Source of the DNA: Bradyrhizobium ivorense
GTDB taxonomy: Bacteria > Pseudomonadota > Alphaproteobacteria > Rhizobiales > Xanthobacteraceae
NCBI RefSeq assembly: GCF_900696085.1
Contig: NZ_CAADFC020000005.1
Span: 62,001-126,000 of the forward strand
Reading direction: 5' to 3'
Length of the DNA: 64,000 bases
Both the position numbers and the translations under genes were made by a program. Shown one piece after another: positions 1 to 9,300 of the stretch (positions are counted from its first letter, which is position 1; every line of letters begins with the position of its first letter). Under the pieces are notes generated by a model. The model was not told the origin of the DNA. It did no database searches and was given only the letters and a program-made list of their open reading frames with translations.

Positions 1-716
1 TCCCAATACTTGTCGTTCTTCACCAGCTCGAGCCGTTCGCGCGGGGTGAAGCTCGACATCTTCCAGGGGCCGGTGCCCGAGGCGTCCTTGGCAAACGCCG
101 CCCACGCGGCCTGCGACTTCGCCTTGGCGTCGGCGCCTTCGGCCTTGTCATAGAACTGCTGCCACTTGGCCGGGCTCGCCATGAACAGGTTGGTGAGGTT
201 GATCGGCAGAAAGCTGTCCGGCTCCTTGGTGGTCAGCTCCACGGTCATGTCGTCGATCTTGCGCGCCGAGACCAATGTCGGCATGCGCGAGGCGGTGACG
301 CCGACCTGGCTCGGATCGAACTGCGGCGCGTCCTGCTTCAGAACCTTTTCGACGTTCCAGACCACGGCGTCGGCGTTGAACGGCGAGCCGTCGTGAAAGG
401 TGACGCCGGGACGCAGCTTGAACACCCATTTGGTCTTGTCGGCATCGTCGACCTTCCATTCGGTGGCGAGGCCCGGGATCATCGCGCTCGCCTTGTCGGC
501 CGAGGAGAGGTCCCACATCGTCAACCCGTCGTACATTGTAAGGCCGGTGAAGCGATTGCCCTCAAAACCCTGATCGGGCTGGCCGAGCGTGCGCGGAATA
601 TCGGCAGCCGTCATGCCAATACGCAGCACGGTCTCGGCGCCGGCGATCGCCGGCACGCCGCTGGCCAGCGCAAACGCCAGCATCATCGCTGTCGCATTGG
701 TCTTCCTGTTACGCAT
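1..716 (-). CDS. ABC transporter solute-binding protein, family 5 (partial, C-terminus off the window)
   Basis: Periplasmic binding protein of the peptide/opine/nickel type (SBP_bac_5), recruiting substrate to an inner-membrane ABC importer. Reading leftwards from an ATG at 716, the first 238 residues are present. They comprise a Sec signal peptide (MRNRK, hydrophobic core, then GVPAIAGA), followed by the family pattern of ADIPRTLGQPDQG, a Tyr-Asp-Gly-Leu motif, IPGLATEWKV, then FKLRPGVTFHDG and FNADAVVWN. A good ribosome-binding site (AAGGGG) lies just before the ATG. No stop occurs before base 1, so the gene is cut by the window edge. It is a clear paralogue of the divergent gene at 924, and no permease or ATPase is visible. 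Substrate unknown. Confidence 0.93.
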   Translation of the reverse strand, partial: MRNRKTNATAMMLAFALASGVPAIAGAETVLRIGMTAADIPRTLGQPDQGFEGNRFTGLTMYDGLTMWDLSSADKASAMIPGLATEWKVDDADKTKWVFKLRPGVTFHDGSPFNADAVVWNVEKVLKQDAPQFDPSQVGVTASRMPTLVSARKIDDMTVELTTKEPDSFLPINLTNLFMASPAKWQQFYDKAEGADAKAKSQAAWAAFAKDASGTGPWKMSSFTPRERLELVKNDKYW

Positions 717-753
717 CTGAGCAACCCCTTCTTATGACCCCGTTTGGGTGATT

Positions 754-795
754 ATTTCTTGGGCAAGCGTATGCAATGCGTGTGCCAAGGGAAAT
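754..795. promoter_or_regulatory. Imperfect dyad in the divergent promoter of the two solute-binding genes
   Basis: ATTTCTTGGGCAAGCG (754-769) and GCGTGTGCCAAGGGAAAT (778-795) form an imperfect inverted repeat around an 8-base centre, midway between the starts at 716 and 924. This is the usual place for a shared operator. No regulator gene is adjacent, so the binding protein is unknown. Confidence 0.3.
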
Positions 796-923
796 AGTTT
801 GTCACCAAATAACCGCCGGGCGCGTCAATTCTTCCCACCTCGCGCCTGGACGGCGCGATGGTGCCTATTCTGGCATCAGGCTTGCAAGCTTTGGCTCCGA
901 CTTCCCAGCAACGGAGCTTCTGT

Positions 924-2531
924 ATGCGTGCGCGCAATTCGATCCTGATGGCGGCAATGGCGCTTGCCCTCGCCGCGGGCTGGCCAGCCAGGCCGGCGCA
1001 AGCGGAATCCGTTGTGCGCTACGGAATCTCGATGGCCGACATCCCGCTGACCACGGGTCAGCCCGACCGCGGCGCCGGCGCCTATCAGTTCACGGCCTAC
1101 ACGATCTACGATCCGCTGGTCGCCTGGGAGATGGACGTCGCCGACCGGCCGGGCAAGTTGGTGCCGGGCCTTGCCACCGAGTGGAAGGTTGATGACAACG
1201 ACAAGACCAAGTGGCGCTTCACGTTGCGCAGAGGCGTGAAATTCCACGACGGCAGCGAGTTCAATGCCGATGCCGTGATCTGGAATCTCAACAAGGTGCT
1301 CAACGACAAGGCACCGCAATTCGACAAGCGGCAGAGCGCGCAGGTCAAGACCCGCCTGCCCTCGGTCGCGAGCTACGCCAAGATCGACGACTTCACCGTC
1401 GAGATCACGACAAAAACGGTCGACTCCTTCTTTCCCTACCAGATGCTCTGGTTCCTGGTCTCCAGCCCCGCGCAATATGAAAAGCTGGGGAGGGACTGGG
1501 ACAAGTTCGCCAGCCAGCCCTCCGGCACCGGCCCGTTCAAGCTGACGAAGCTGGTGCCGCGCGAGCTCGCGGAGCTCTCGAAGAATCCGGACTATTGGGA
1601 CAAGAAGCGGATCGCAAAGACCGACAAGCTGATCCTGATCCCGATGCCGGAAGCGCTGACCCGCACCAACGCGCTATTGGCAGGTCAGGTCGATTTGATC
1701 GAGACGCCGGCGCCCGACGCCGTGCCGCAGCTCAAGGCCGCCGGCATGAAGATCGTCGACAACGTGACGCCGCATGTCTGGAATTATCACCTCAGCGTGC
1801 TGCCAGGCTCGCCCTGGACCGACATTCGCCTGCGCAAGGCGCTCAACCTCGCGATCGACCGCGACGCGGTGGTGGGGCTGATGAACGGACTGGCCAAGCC
1901 CGCCAAGGGCCAGGTCGATCCCTCGAGCCCATGGTTCGGCAAGCCCAGCTTTGAGCTGAAATACGACGTCGCGGCGGCGAAGAAGCTGGTGGAGGAAGCC
2001 GGCTATTCAAAGGACAAGCCACTGAAGGCGACCTTCATCATCGCGCAGGGCGGCACCGGGCAGATGCTGTCGCTGCCGATGAACGAGTTCCTGCAGCAAA
2101 GCTTCAAGGAAATCGGCATCGATATCGACTTCAAGGTCGTCGAGCTCGAGACATTATATACGCACTGGCGCAAGGGCGCGGCCGACGAGATGAATGCCGG
2201 CATCACCGCCAACAACATCGCCTATGTCACGTCGGACCCGCTCTACGCCATCGTGCGCTTCTTCCACTCCGGCCAGGTGGCGCCGGTCGGCGTCAACTGG
2301 GGCGGCTACAAGAACCCGAAGGTCGACGCGCTGATCGACGAGGCCAAGCAGACCTTCGATACGGAAAAGCAGGACGCGCTGCTGGCGCAAGCGCACGCGC
2401 TGATCGTCGACGACGCGGTGCTGGTGTGGGTGGTGCACGACACCAATCCGCACGCGCTGTCGCCAAAGGTGAAAAGCTTCGTGCAGGCGCAGCACTGGTT
2501 CCAGGATCTGACGCAGATCGGGCTGGAGTAG
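924..2531 (+). CDS. ABC transporter solute-binding protein, family 5
   Basis: Full-length 535-residue periplasmic substrate-binding protein of the dipeptide/oligopeptide class. The start is the ATG at 924, with GGAG at 913-916; it gives a clean signal peptide (MRARNS, then a hydrophobic stretch ending PARPAQA). An upstream in-frame ATG at 858 would bury that signal. Family hallmarks are LVPGLATEWKVDD, LRRGVKFHDGSEFNADAVIWN, SGTGPFKL, the long C-terminal lobe with a DIRLRKALNLAIDRDA motif, and the final WVVHDTNPHALSP. It is divergent from its paralogue at 716. There are no transporter partners nearby, so it must use a permease elsewhere. Specificity cannot be read from sequence. Confidence 0.95.
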   Translation: MRARNSILMAAMALALAAGWPARPAQAESVVRYGISMADIPLTTGQPDRGAGAYQFTAYTIYDPLVAWEMDVADRPGKLVPGLATEWKVDDNDKTKWRFTLRRGVKFHDGSEFNADAVIWNLNKVLNDKAPQFDKRQSAQVKTRLPSVASYAKIDDFTVEITTKTVDSFFPYQMLWFLVSSPAQYEKLGRDWDKFASQPSGTGPFKLTKLVPRELAELSKNPDYWDKKRIAKTDKLILIPMPEALTRTNALLAGQVDLIETPAPDAVPQLKAAGMKIVDNVTPHVWNYHLSVLPGSPWTDIRLRKALNLAIDRDAVVGLMNGLAKPAKGQVDPSSPWFGKPSFELKYDVAAAKKLVEEAGYSKDKPLKATFIIAQGGTGQMLSLPMNEFLQQSFKEIGIDIDFKVVELETLYTHWRKGAADEMNAGITANNIAYVTSDPLYAIVRFFHSGQVAPVGVNWGGYKNPKVDALIDEAKQTFDTEKQDALLAQAHALIVDDAVLVWVVHDTNPHALSPKVKSFVQAQHWFQDLTQIGLE

Positions 2532-2550
2532 ATTTCAGCCACCTCCCCAC

Positions 2551-2599
2551 CGTCGTCCCGGCCCCCCGTGCGCAATTGCGCACTAGGCCGGGACGACCG
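2551..2599. repeat. Short palindromic repeat with a TGCGCAATTGCGCA core
   Basis: A nested palindrome: outer arms CGTCCCGGCC and GGCCGGGACG enclose a perfect GTGCGCAATTGCGCAC core at 2568-2583. The same core heads the longer repeats at 53228 and 58417. It lies just after the stop of the solute-binding gene, where a REP-like element could act as a transcript end or mRNA stabiliser. Confidence 0.7.
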
Positions 2600-2630
2600 T
2601 GGAGCGGCTGTGCCTCAATATTCTATCACC

Positions 2631-2768
2631 GTCACCCTGAGGTGGCCGCTTCTTCAGCGGCCCTCGAAGGGTCGACGGCCCGGCTGGTGGCCGATGCATC
2701 CTTCGAGGCTCGCCGAAAAGGCTCGCACCTCCAGCGACAAAGGCGAAGCCTTTGCGCGGGGATGACGG
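2631..2768. repeat. Dispersed repeat of the CACCCTGAGG ... GGATGACGG type
   Basis: Starts GTCACCCTGAGG and ends GGGGATGACGG, with an internal hairpin (GGCCGCTTCTTCAGCGGCC) and the phrases CTCGAAGGGTCGACGGCC and CATCCTTCGAGGCTCGCC. From memory this is a common intergenic repeat in Bradyrhizobium and Rhodopseudomonas. With 2551-2599 it fills the gap between two converging genes. No coding signal. Confidence 0.6.
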
Positions 2769-2794
2769 GTTTGTCAGCGGTGCAGCAGTGTCGG

Positions 2795-5023
2795 CTACTT
2801 CGTCAGCAGCGCATACGCGCCGTCCCAATCCTCGGGCGGCGGATTTTTCTGGAAGTTGAGGATGCGCGCCTCGTAGAGCTGATAGAGATATTTCAGCGTC
2901 TGCGCTTCGTCCGTCTTGCGGCCGCGCTCGATCGCGGCCAGCGCGCCGTCCCAGTCGCGGCTGCGGTAACAGGCGAGCATCTCGATGGTCAGGTTGCGCA
3001 GCCGCTGGAAGCGGCCGGAATTGGCGACATCTTCACGGCCGGCGATCGCATAGATCACCTCGGGCTCCTTCTTGCCCTTGACCATGATGAAGTCGAGCTC
3101 GAGGATCGCGAACTTGTCCTTGACCGCGAGCGCGGTGTTCGATCCGACGATGATCGGAAAGCCGTATTCCTTGGACTGCCCCTCCAGCCGCGACGCCAGA
3201 TTGACGCTGTCGCCGAACACCGAATAGTCGAAGCGCACGTCGGAGCCCATGTTGCCGACCACGCAGGTGCCGGTGTTGAGGCCGACGCCGATGTTGAGCG
3301 GCACGTAGACGTGGCCGCCCTCCTGCGCTTCCTCCTCGCGCTCGCGGTTGAGCGTATCGACCCGCTCCAGCATGTCGAGCGCGGCCTCGCAGGCGTTGAT
3401 GTGGTGCTCCTTGTCGTCGAGCGGCGCATTCCAGAACGCCATGATGGCGTCGCCCATATACTTGTCGATCGTGCCCTTGCGGGCGAGGATCGCGTTGGAG
3501 AGCGGCGTCAGAAACCGGTTCATCAGCGCGGTGAGGCCCTGCGGATCGCTCTTGTAGGTCTCCGAGATCGAGGTGAAGCCGCGCATGTCCGAGAACATGA
3601 TGGTCATCTCGCGCTCCTCGCCGCCGAGCACGAGCCGCTCCGGCGATTGCGCCAGCTGCTCGACCAGCGCCGGTGACATGTATCGCACGAATTGCGTACG
3701 GATCTGCCGGCGCTGCTGCTGCTCGCGCACGAAGCTCGCGAAGATCAGCGTGAGGTAGATCGCCGTCGTCGACAGCAGCGGATAGGTGAAATCGACCAGC
3801 AGCCGGTAATTGATGTAGAAGAACCAGGACGTGCCGACCAGGATCGACGCGAACAGGCCGCCGACGGCCACCAGCGTCACCGGGCCGAAGCGCGGCGCGA
3901 ACGCGATCACCAGCAGGCCCATGATGATCGCGCCGAGGAATTCCAGCACGATGCCGTAGCCCGGCTGCTGCACCACGCCCCCGGTCAGTGCGCTCTCCAG
4001 CAGCTGGGCGTGGATCTCCACACCGGGCATGTCGGATGACGCGGGCGTGGCCTTGATGTCGTTCAATCCGACCGCCGAGGTCCCGATCAGCACAAGCTTG
4101 CCGGAAATCTTGTTGGCCGGCACCTTGCCGTCGATCACATCGGCAGCCGACACGTAGATCGACGGATCCTGGCGCGCGAAATGCACCCAGAGCCGCCCGT
4201 TGCGATCGGTCGGGATCTCCAGCCCCCGCAGCGCGATGCTCTTGACCCCGGCATCGTCGGTCTTGATCAGCACCGTCGGCGTCGTGGAAACGACCCGCAG
4301 CATTTCGAGGCTGAGCGATGGCATCAGCTTGCCCTGCGCCAGCATCACCATCGGGACCCGCCGGATGAGGCCGTCCCGTTCGGTCCTGATCGTGAACAGG
4401 CCGCGCCCGGCCGCGGCGCGCTCCAGCACCGGCACGTTTCGCAGCAAGCCGGGAAACTGGTACAGGAACGGCTCGGCTTCCTTGCCCAGCGTCGCAAACC
4501 CCGTCGTCGGCAGGGTCTCGTCGAGCTCCGACTGCACGTGCGCGAGCCCGGTCTCGCCCAGTACCACGCGCGACCGGCGGATCGCGTCGGACAGAATCTG
4601 GTCGTTGGTCGGCAGCTCGCGCAGCCGTGTCCTGGTGACCTCGTCGATGAAGCGCATCTGCCCCGCAACCCTGTCCGGGTTGAGGCGGTCCGGCTCCGAG
4701 AACACCACGTCGAAACCGATCGCGACCGCGCCGAGACTGGTCAGGTTGATGATAATGTCGGCGATGGTGGTCCGCGGCCACGGCCACTGGCCGAGCTTTG
4801 CCAGGCTCTTCTCGTCAATATCGACAATGGTGACCGGACGGATGGTCTTCTTGCGGGGATCGAAGCGCTGGAAGGTGTCGAAGACCCGGACCCGCAATTC
4901 GTTGACCGGCCCCGGATCGACGACGCGCAGCGCGGCGAGACCGATCAGCAGCACCACGCAGGCCAGCCGCGCGTAGCCGAAGCGCCGCCCGAACCACCTT
5001 CGTACTGCCCTTAGCCGCTTCAT
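2795..5023 (-). CDS. Adenylate/guanylate cyclase with CHASE2 sensor domain
   Basis: 742-residue membrane receptor cyclase making cyclic nucleotide (probably cAMP) from an extracytoplasmic signal. Order: N-terminal helix near residues 18-36; periplasmic CHASE2 domain about 40-335 (TIVDIDEKSLAKLGQWPWPR, GFDVVFSEPD and a late VLIGTSAVGLND); three membrane helices about 350-425; then a class III cyclase domain about 465-640. Both metal aspartates are present, in FSDMRGFTS (near 478) and KYMGDAIMAFW (near 524), as are GDSVNLASRLEG residues for base and transition state. The domain therefore looks active. A TPR-like tail follows. CHASE2 cyclases are often found beside FecR-domain proteins, and one is encoded at 6369-11798. 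Confidence 0.96.
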   Translation of the reverse strand: MKRLRAVRRWFGRRFGYARLACVVLLIGLAALRVVDPGPVNELRVRVFDTFQRFDPRKKTIRPVTIVDIDEKSLAKLGQWPWPRTTIADIIINLTSLGAVAIGFDVVFSEPDRLNPDRVAGQMRFIDEVTRTRLRELPTNDQILSDAIRRSRVVLGETGLAHVQSELDETLPTTGFATLGKEAEPFLYQFPGLLRNVPVLERAAAGRGLFTIRTERDGLIRRVPMVMLAQGKLMPSLSLEMLRVVSTTPTVLIKTDDAGVKSIALRGLEIPTDRNGRLWVHFARQDPSIYVSAADVIDGKVPANKISGKLVLIGTSAVGLNDIKATPASSDMPGVEIHAQLLESALTGGVVQQPGYGIVLEFLGAIIMGLLVIAFAPRFGPVTLVAVGGLFASILVGTSWFFYINYRLLVDFTYPLLSTTAIYLTLIFASFVREQQQRRQIRTQFVRYMSPALVEQLAQSPERLVLGGEEREMTIMFSDMRGFTSISETYKSDPQGLTALMNRFLTPLSNAILARKGTIDKYMGDAIMAFWNAPLDDKEHHINACEAALDMLERVDTLNREREEEAQEGGHVYVPLNIGVGLNTGTCVVGNMGSDVRFDYSVFGDSVNLASRLEGQSKEYGFPIIVGSNTALAVKDKFAILELDFIMVKGKKEPEVIYAIAGREDVANSGRFQRLRNLTIEMLACYRSRDWDGALAAIERGRKTDEAQTLKYLYQLYEARILNFQKNPPPEDWDGAYALLTK

Positions 5024-5199
5024 GACGTCTGGATATCACGCCATGCCGGATTGCGGCACCGGTTTCCAAGAACCATCGTCAATTATCCGAACCAGAATAA
5101 GGCCGGCCCTCCGGGCAAGCATCGCGTAATGACCGCCACTATTCACCACCGGGGCCGCTTCGTCTATGACATGGTGCCAAACCTGGACCACGGGCACCG

Positions 5200-6366
5200 A
5201 TGTCCACCCCCCTGAGCGGCACCCTTCCGCCTCCTGCCGGGCGCTACGACAACATTCGTGCGCTGCTGCGGGCCGGCAAGGACGACGAAGCGATCGTGCA
5301 ATTGTGCGCGATGACCGTCAGCCGTCCCGACGATCTGGTCGCCAAGGAATTGCTGTTCGACGCGTTCTTTCAGAAGCGCGACTGGCAGCCGGCGCTGGCG
5401 CTGGCCGAGGAGCTGAGCTGGCGTCAGCCCGACAATGCGCGGCTGGAAAAGGCGCGGATTGCGACGCTGACCAATCTGAAGCGCTACGACGAGACGATCG
5501 CGCAGGCGACGCGCTATCTCGCGCGCCACGGCGACGATCTCACCGTGCTCGATACGTTGAAGGTCGCGAGCTTCTTCACCGGCAAGACCACCGAGGCGAT
5601 CCGCTATGGGCAGCGCGCGCTCGACCTGCGCGACGCCGAGGCCTGCCGCAATCCGCCGCCATTTGCGCTGAACGAGCCCGACGGCCCGCCGTCGGGTGCC
5701 AACGTCATCTCGTTCTCGTTGTGGGGAGCCGCGCCGTTCTACACCTACGGCGCCATGATCAACCTGGTGCTCAGCCGCACGGTTTACCCCGGCTGGATCT
5801 GCCGGTTCTATGTCGACGCCACCGTTCCGCCGGCCTGTGTCGCGTTCCTGCAGGGCAACGGCGGCGACGTCCGCAACATCGAGGACGAATATCCGCATGT
5901 CGGCCTGTTCCAGCGCTTCCTGGTCATGAACGATCGCGCGGTCGGGCGCTTCCTGGTGCGCGACTGCGACGCGCGGCTGTCCACGGCGGAGGCCGAGCTG
6001 GTCCGGCAATGGATCGAGAGCGGCTATCCGTTCCACGCCGTGCGCGATCACGTCATGCACAACGAGCTGATGATCGGGTGCACCTGGGCCGGCCGCACCG
6101 ATTGCGGGCTCGACATCGTCGAGCTGATGCGGCGCTACTTCCAGTTCGGTCCGACCGCAAAATACGGCCACGACCAGCGCATGCTCGGCCTGATGCTGTG
6201 GCCGCTGATCCGCAGCCGCTGCCTGGTCCACGACAGGCATTACCGGCTAGAGGGCGTGCACACGCTGCCGCTCGCCGAGCGCAAGGGGCACTTCGGCGCC
6301 GGCCATCAGAACCTCGCCGCGGTGCTCGCCGAGGTCGACCGCCTCGGCATACCGCGGCTGCCCTGA
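5200..6366 (+). CDS. TPR protein with glycosyltransferase-like C-terminal domain
   Basis: 388 residues with no signal peptide. About residues 15-150 are tetratricopeptide-like helices (DDEAIVQLCAM, DWQPALALAEEL, YDETIAQATRYL, TTEAIRYGQRALDL). From 165 onwards the protein resembles uncharacterised GT-A-like transferases: WICRFYVDATVPP, then a DxD-type R-D255-C-D257 motif, then WIESGYPFHAVRDHVMH (271-287) and IGCTWAGR. That order matches capsule or polysaccharide-associated proteins I know only as hypothetical glycosyltransferases. It converges on the giant adhesin with 2 bp between stops, so a role in modifying that protein or the cell surface is an inference. The acceptor and donor are unknown. 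Confidence 0.75.
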   Translation: MSTPLSGTLPPPAGRYDNIRALLRAGKDDEAIVQLCAMTVSRPDDLVAKELLFDAFFQKRDWQPALALAEELSWRQPDNARLEKARIATLTNLKRYDETIAQATRYLARHGDDLTVLDTLKVASFFTGKTTEAIRYGQRALDLRDAEACRNPPPFALNEPDGPPSGANVISFSLWGAAPFYTYGAMINLVLSRTVYPGWICRFYVDATVPPACVAFLQGNGGDVRNIEDEYPHVGLFQRFLVMNDRAVGRFLVRDCDARLSTAEAELVRQWIESGYPFHAVRDHVMHNELMIGCTWAGRTDCGLDIVELMRRYFQFGPTAKYGHDQRMLGLMLWPLIRSRCLVHDRHYRLEGVHTLPLAERKGHFGAGHQNLAAVLAEVDRLGIPRLP

Positions 6367-6368
6367 CA

Positions 6369-9300
6369 TCAGGTAATCACGCCGGGATGCAGGATGAAGT
6401 CGTTGATGTGCAGGTTCGTTCGATCGACGTTCGAAAGCCTGATCGAGTCGCCGATATCGAGATGGATCAGCGTGTCGCTGCCCACCTGCTCGACCGCAGA
6501 ATTGTCGTTGATCCACGCATTGAAGGATTCGGTATCGCCTGCGGTGAACGGCGTGTTGTCGAACAGATCGATCTTGTCCTGACCGGGCGTGAAATCGGTG
6601 ATGGTGTCATTGCCGGTGCCGGCCCTGAACACGAATTGGTCCGCGCCCGCGCCGCCTGACAGCGTATCGGTGTAGCCGGTCGCAATGATCACGTCCTTGC
6701 CGTCGGTACCCTGCAGCGTGACATCGCCCTCGCCCGTCACGTTAAAGATGAGATTCACGGTGTCCTTGGCGCCGAAGCCGTCGGTGACGGTCAGCGCAAT
6801 CTTGTCGCTGAGCGGCAGGTTGGGGCCCGGCGCGTAAGTCAGGCCGCTATTCAGCGTGCCGTTGATGTCATCCAGCGAGCCCGTCTCATTCGAGGGCGTC
6901 ACGAAGCCGCCGGCGGATTCCGCGTCGAACGTAAAGGATTCCGTGGGCCCGGCATCGGCGTCGGAAACCGACAATCCGCCGATCGTGATGGTCTGGCCTT
7001 CCTCGAAGATCTGCAGATTGTCGGTCAGGATCAGCGGCGCCTGATCGACATTCACGGTCGCATACGCTGAGCCCGTATCATGGCCATTGTGATCGACGCC
7101 GTCGCCGTCGTTAAGCGTGAACTCGATGGTGCGCTGGCCGGCCACCGGATTGGCGTCGATGCTCTGGAAGCGGATCGCCTGGATCAGATGCGCGACGGCG
7201 TCGCTGGTGGCGTTTCCGTTCAAGTCGATCGCCGGGTCAATGCTGTCACTCAGCGTGCCGATCGCGACCGCCTCGCCCGAACCATCGCCATCGGCGTCGA
7301 ACATCACTGTTGTGCCGGACACCGAGATGTACTGGTCGCCGGCGATCGTGAGGAAATCGCCGTCGTGCCGGCCATCGACGATCGATGCCGACAGCGATCC
7401 GCCGTTGAAGTCGCTGCTGTCGATGTCGCTGACCGTGACGTCGTTGACGAGTGGTACCGCGCCCGCGTCCGGCGCATAGATCGGCGCCAGATCCTTGGCA
7501 CTCACGATGGGCGCATCGTTGGTGCCGTTGACCTCGATCGTGATGTCCTGCGTCGTGCCGTCGGCGGTCGTCACCGTCAGCGTGTCGTGCTCGATCTGGC
7601 CGGCGGCCAACTGATCCACCCGCTCGTGAACCAGGGTATAGGTCCACTGGCCGCTGTCCGGATCGAAGGTGAAATCCCCATAGGTCCCGGTCAGGTTTGC
7701 CGGGTCGACGGGCAGGAAATAGCTTTCGCCTGCGTCGGGGTCCTGCACGGTCAGCGTGCCGCTGTCGACATCGTTCGCGATGGTCTGGCCGCTGGGGATG
7801 ACCACATGATCATCCTCGTACACGACGCCAGTGCTCTTGCCTTCGATCGTCGCGGCGTGGTTGCCCGAGACGTTGACCGATGCGGTGAAGGAGCTCGAGT
7901 CGTGTCCGTTGGTGCCGCCGCCGTCATGCAGCGTGAAGGTAACGACGCGCGTGCCGGCTTCCAGCGTCGTATTGCTGCTCTCGAATTCGATCGCCTGCGC
8001 CAGTGCGGCGACCGCCGCATCATCGGCGTGGTCGTTGAGATTGATCGTCAGGCCGCCGACACCGTCGATCAGCGTGCCGATCGAGACGGCGGCGCCGCTG
8101 CCGTCTCCATCGGCATCGAACATCACGTTGTTGTCGGCATCGACCGAGATATAGGGGTTGCCCACGATCGTCAGCGTATCGCCGTCGTGACCACCGCTCG
8201 TCACCGTCGCCGTCAGCGACCCGCCGTCGTAATTGGCGCTGTCGACATCCTGCACCGTGATGCCGTCGGCCAGCGCAACCGGGCCGCTGCCGCTCTGGTA
8301 GCTGGACGCGAGGTCGTGGCCGGTGAATGTCGGCGCATCATTGATGCCGGTAACCGCGACCGTGAGGTGCCCGTAGGTTCCGAGCGCGCCGTCGGACGCC
8401 GTGTAGGTGAACTGCTCCAGCCCGCTGTCGCCCTCCGGCAAGGCGGCGACCGCCGCAGCCTGCGCTGCGGTGACGCCGAGCGTATAGGTATAGGTGCCCG
8501 TCACGGGATCGACGACGAGCTCGCCATAGATGCCCTCGACCGTGAACTGCCCGGGCGTCGCATTGTCGGTTCCGACACCGGCAATCGAGAGCACATCGTG
8601 CTCGGCGTCGCTGTCATTGGCCAGCAGGTTGGCCGTCACGCTGCCGGTGTTGCCGGCGATCGAAACCGCGTCGACGGTCGTGATCGGCGCATCGTTGGCG
8701 CCGGTCACGTCGATCGTCAGCGTCGCCGTCCCGACCGCGCCATGCGCATCGATGGTCTCGACGGTGAACGTATCGGCATAGCTGCCCGCGGCCAGCGCGT
8801 TGATCGCCGCCGCGTTGGGAACGTAGCTATAGGTGCCGTCCGCGTTCACCGTGAGCGAGCCGTAGAGACCCGCGACCGCGGTGTTGACCGGAAGATGGTC
8901 GGCGTCGAGCGCGGCATAGGTCAGGGTCGCGGTCTCGCCATCGTCGACGTCGTGCCCCTGCAGGGTGCCGGCGAGCGCGCCGAAGCTGTCATTATCGGCG
9001 GTGTCGGTGAGCGTGCCGGCGTTGACGTCACCCAGCGTCGGCGCGTCGTTGGAGCCGTTGATCGTGATGGTGATCGGCGCGGTGACCACCCCGCCGTGAT
9101 GGTCGACCAGCTGGACCGTATAGGTCAGAGTCAGCGTCTCGCCCTCGGCGAGATAGTCAAAATTCTTGTCCGGCGCCGAGAAGGTCCAGCCGTTCGATCC
9201 GGCGACCCCGCCGGTCGAATCGGTCAGCGCGCCCAGCGACAGCCAGCTCAGCACCGTCGCCGCGTCGGCAAGGCCGCCGGTCGCGCCCGATTCGGAAACG

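Noticed and set aside
2426..3676. 416-codon plus-strand frame antisense to the cyclase
   Set aside because: It starts inside the solute-binding gene, crosses two repeats and lies opposite a well-supported cyclase domain.
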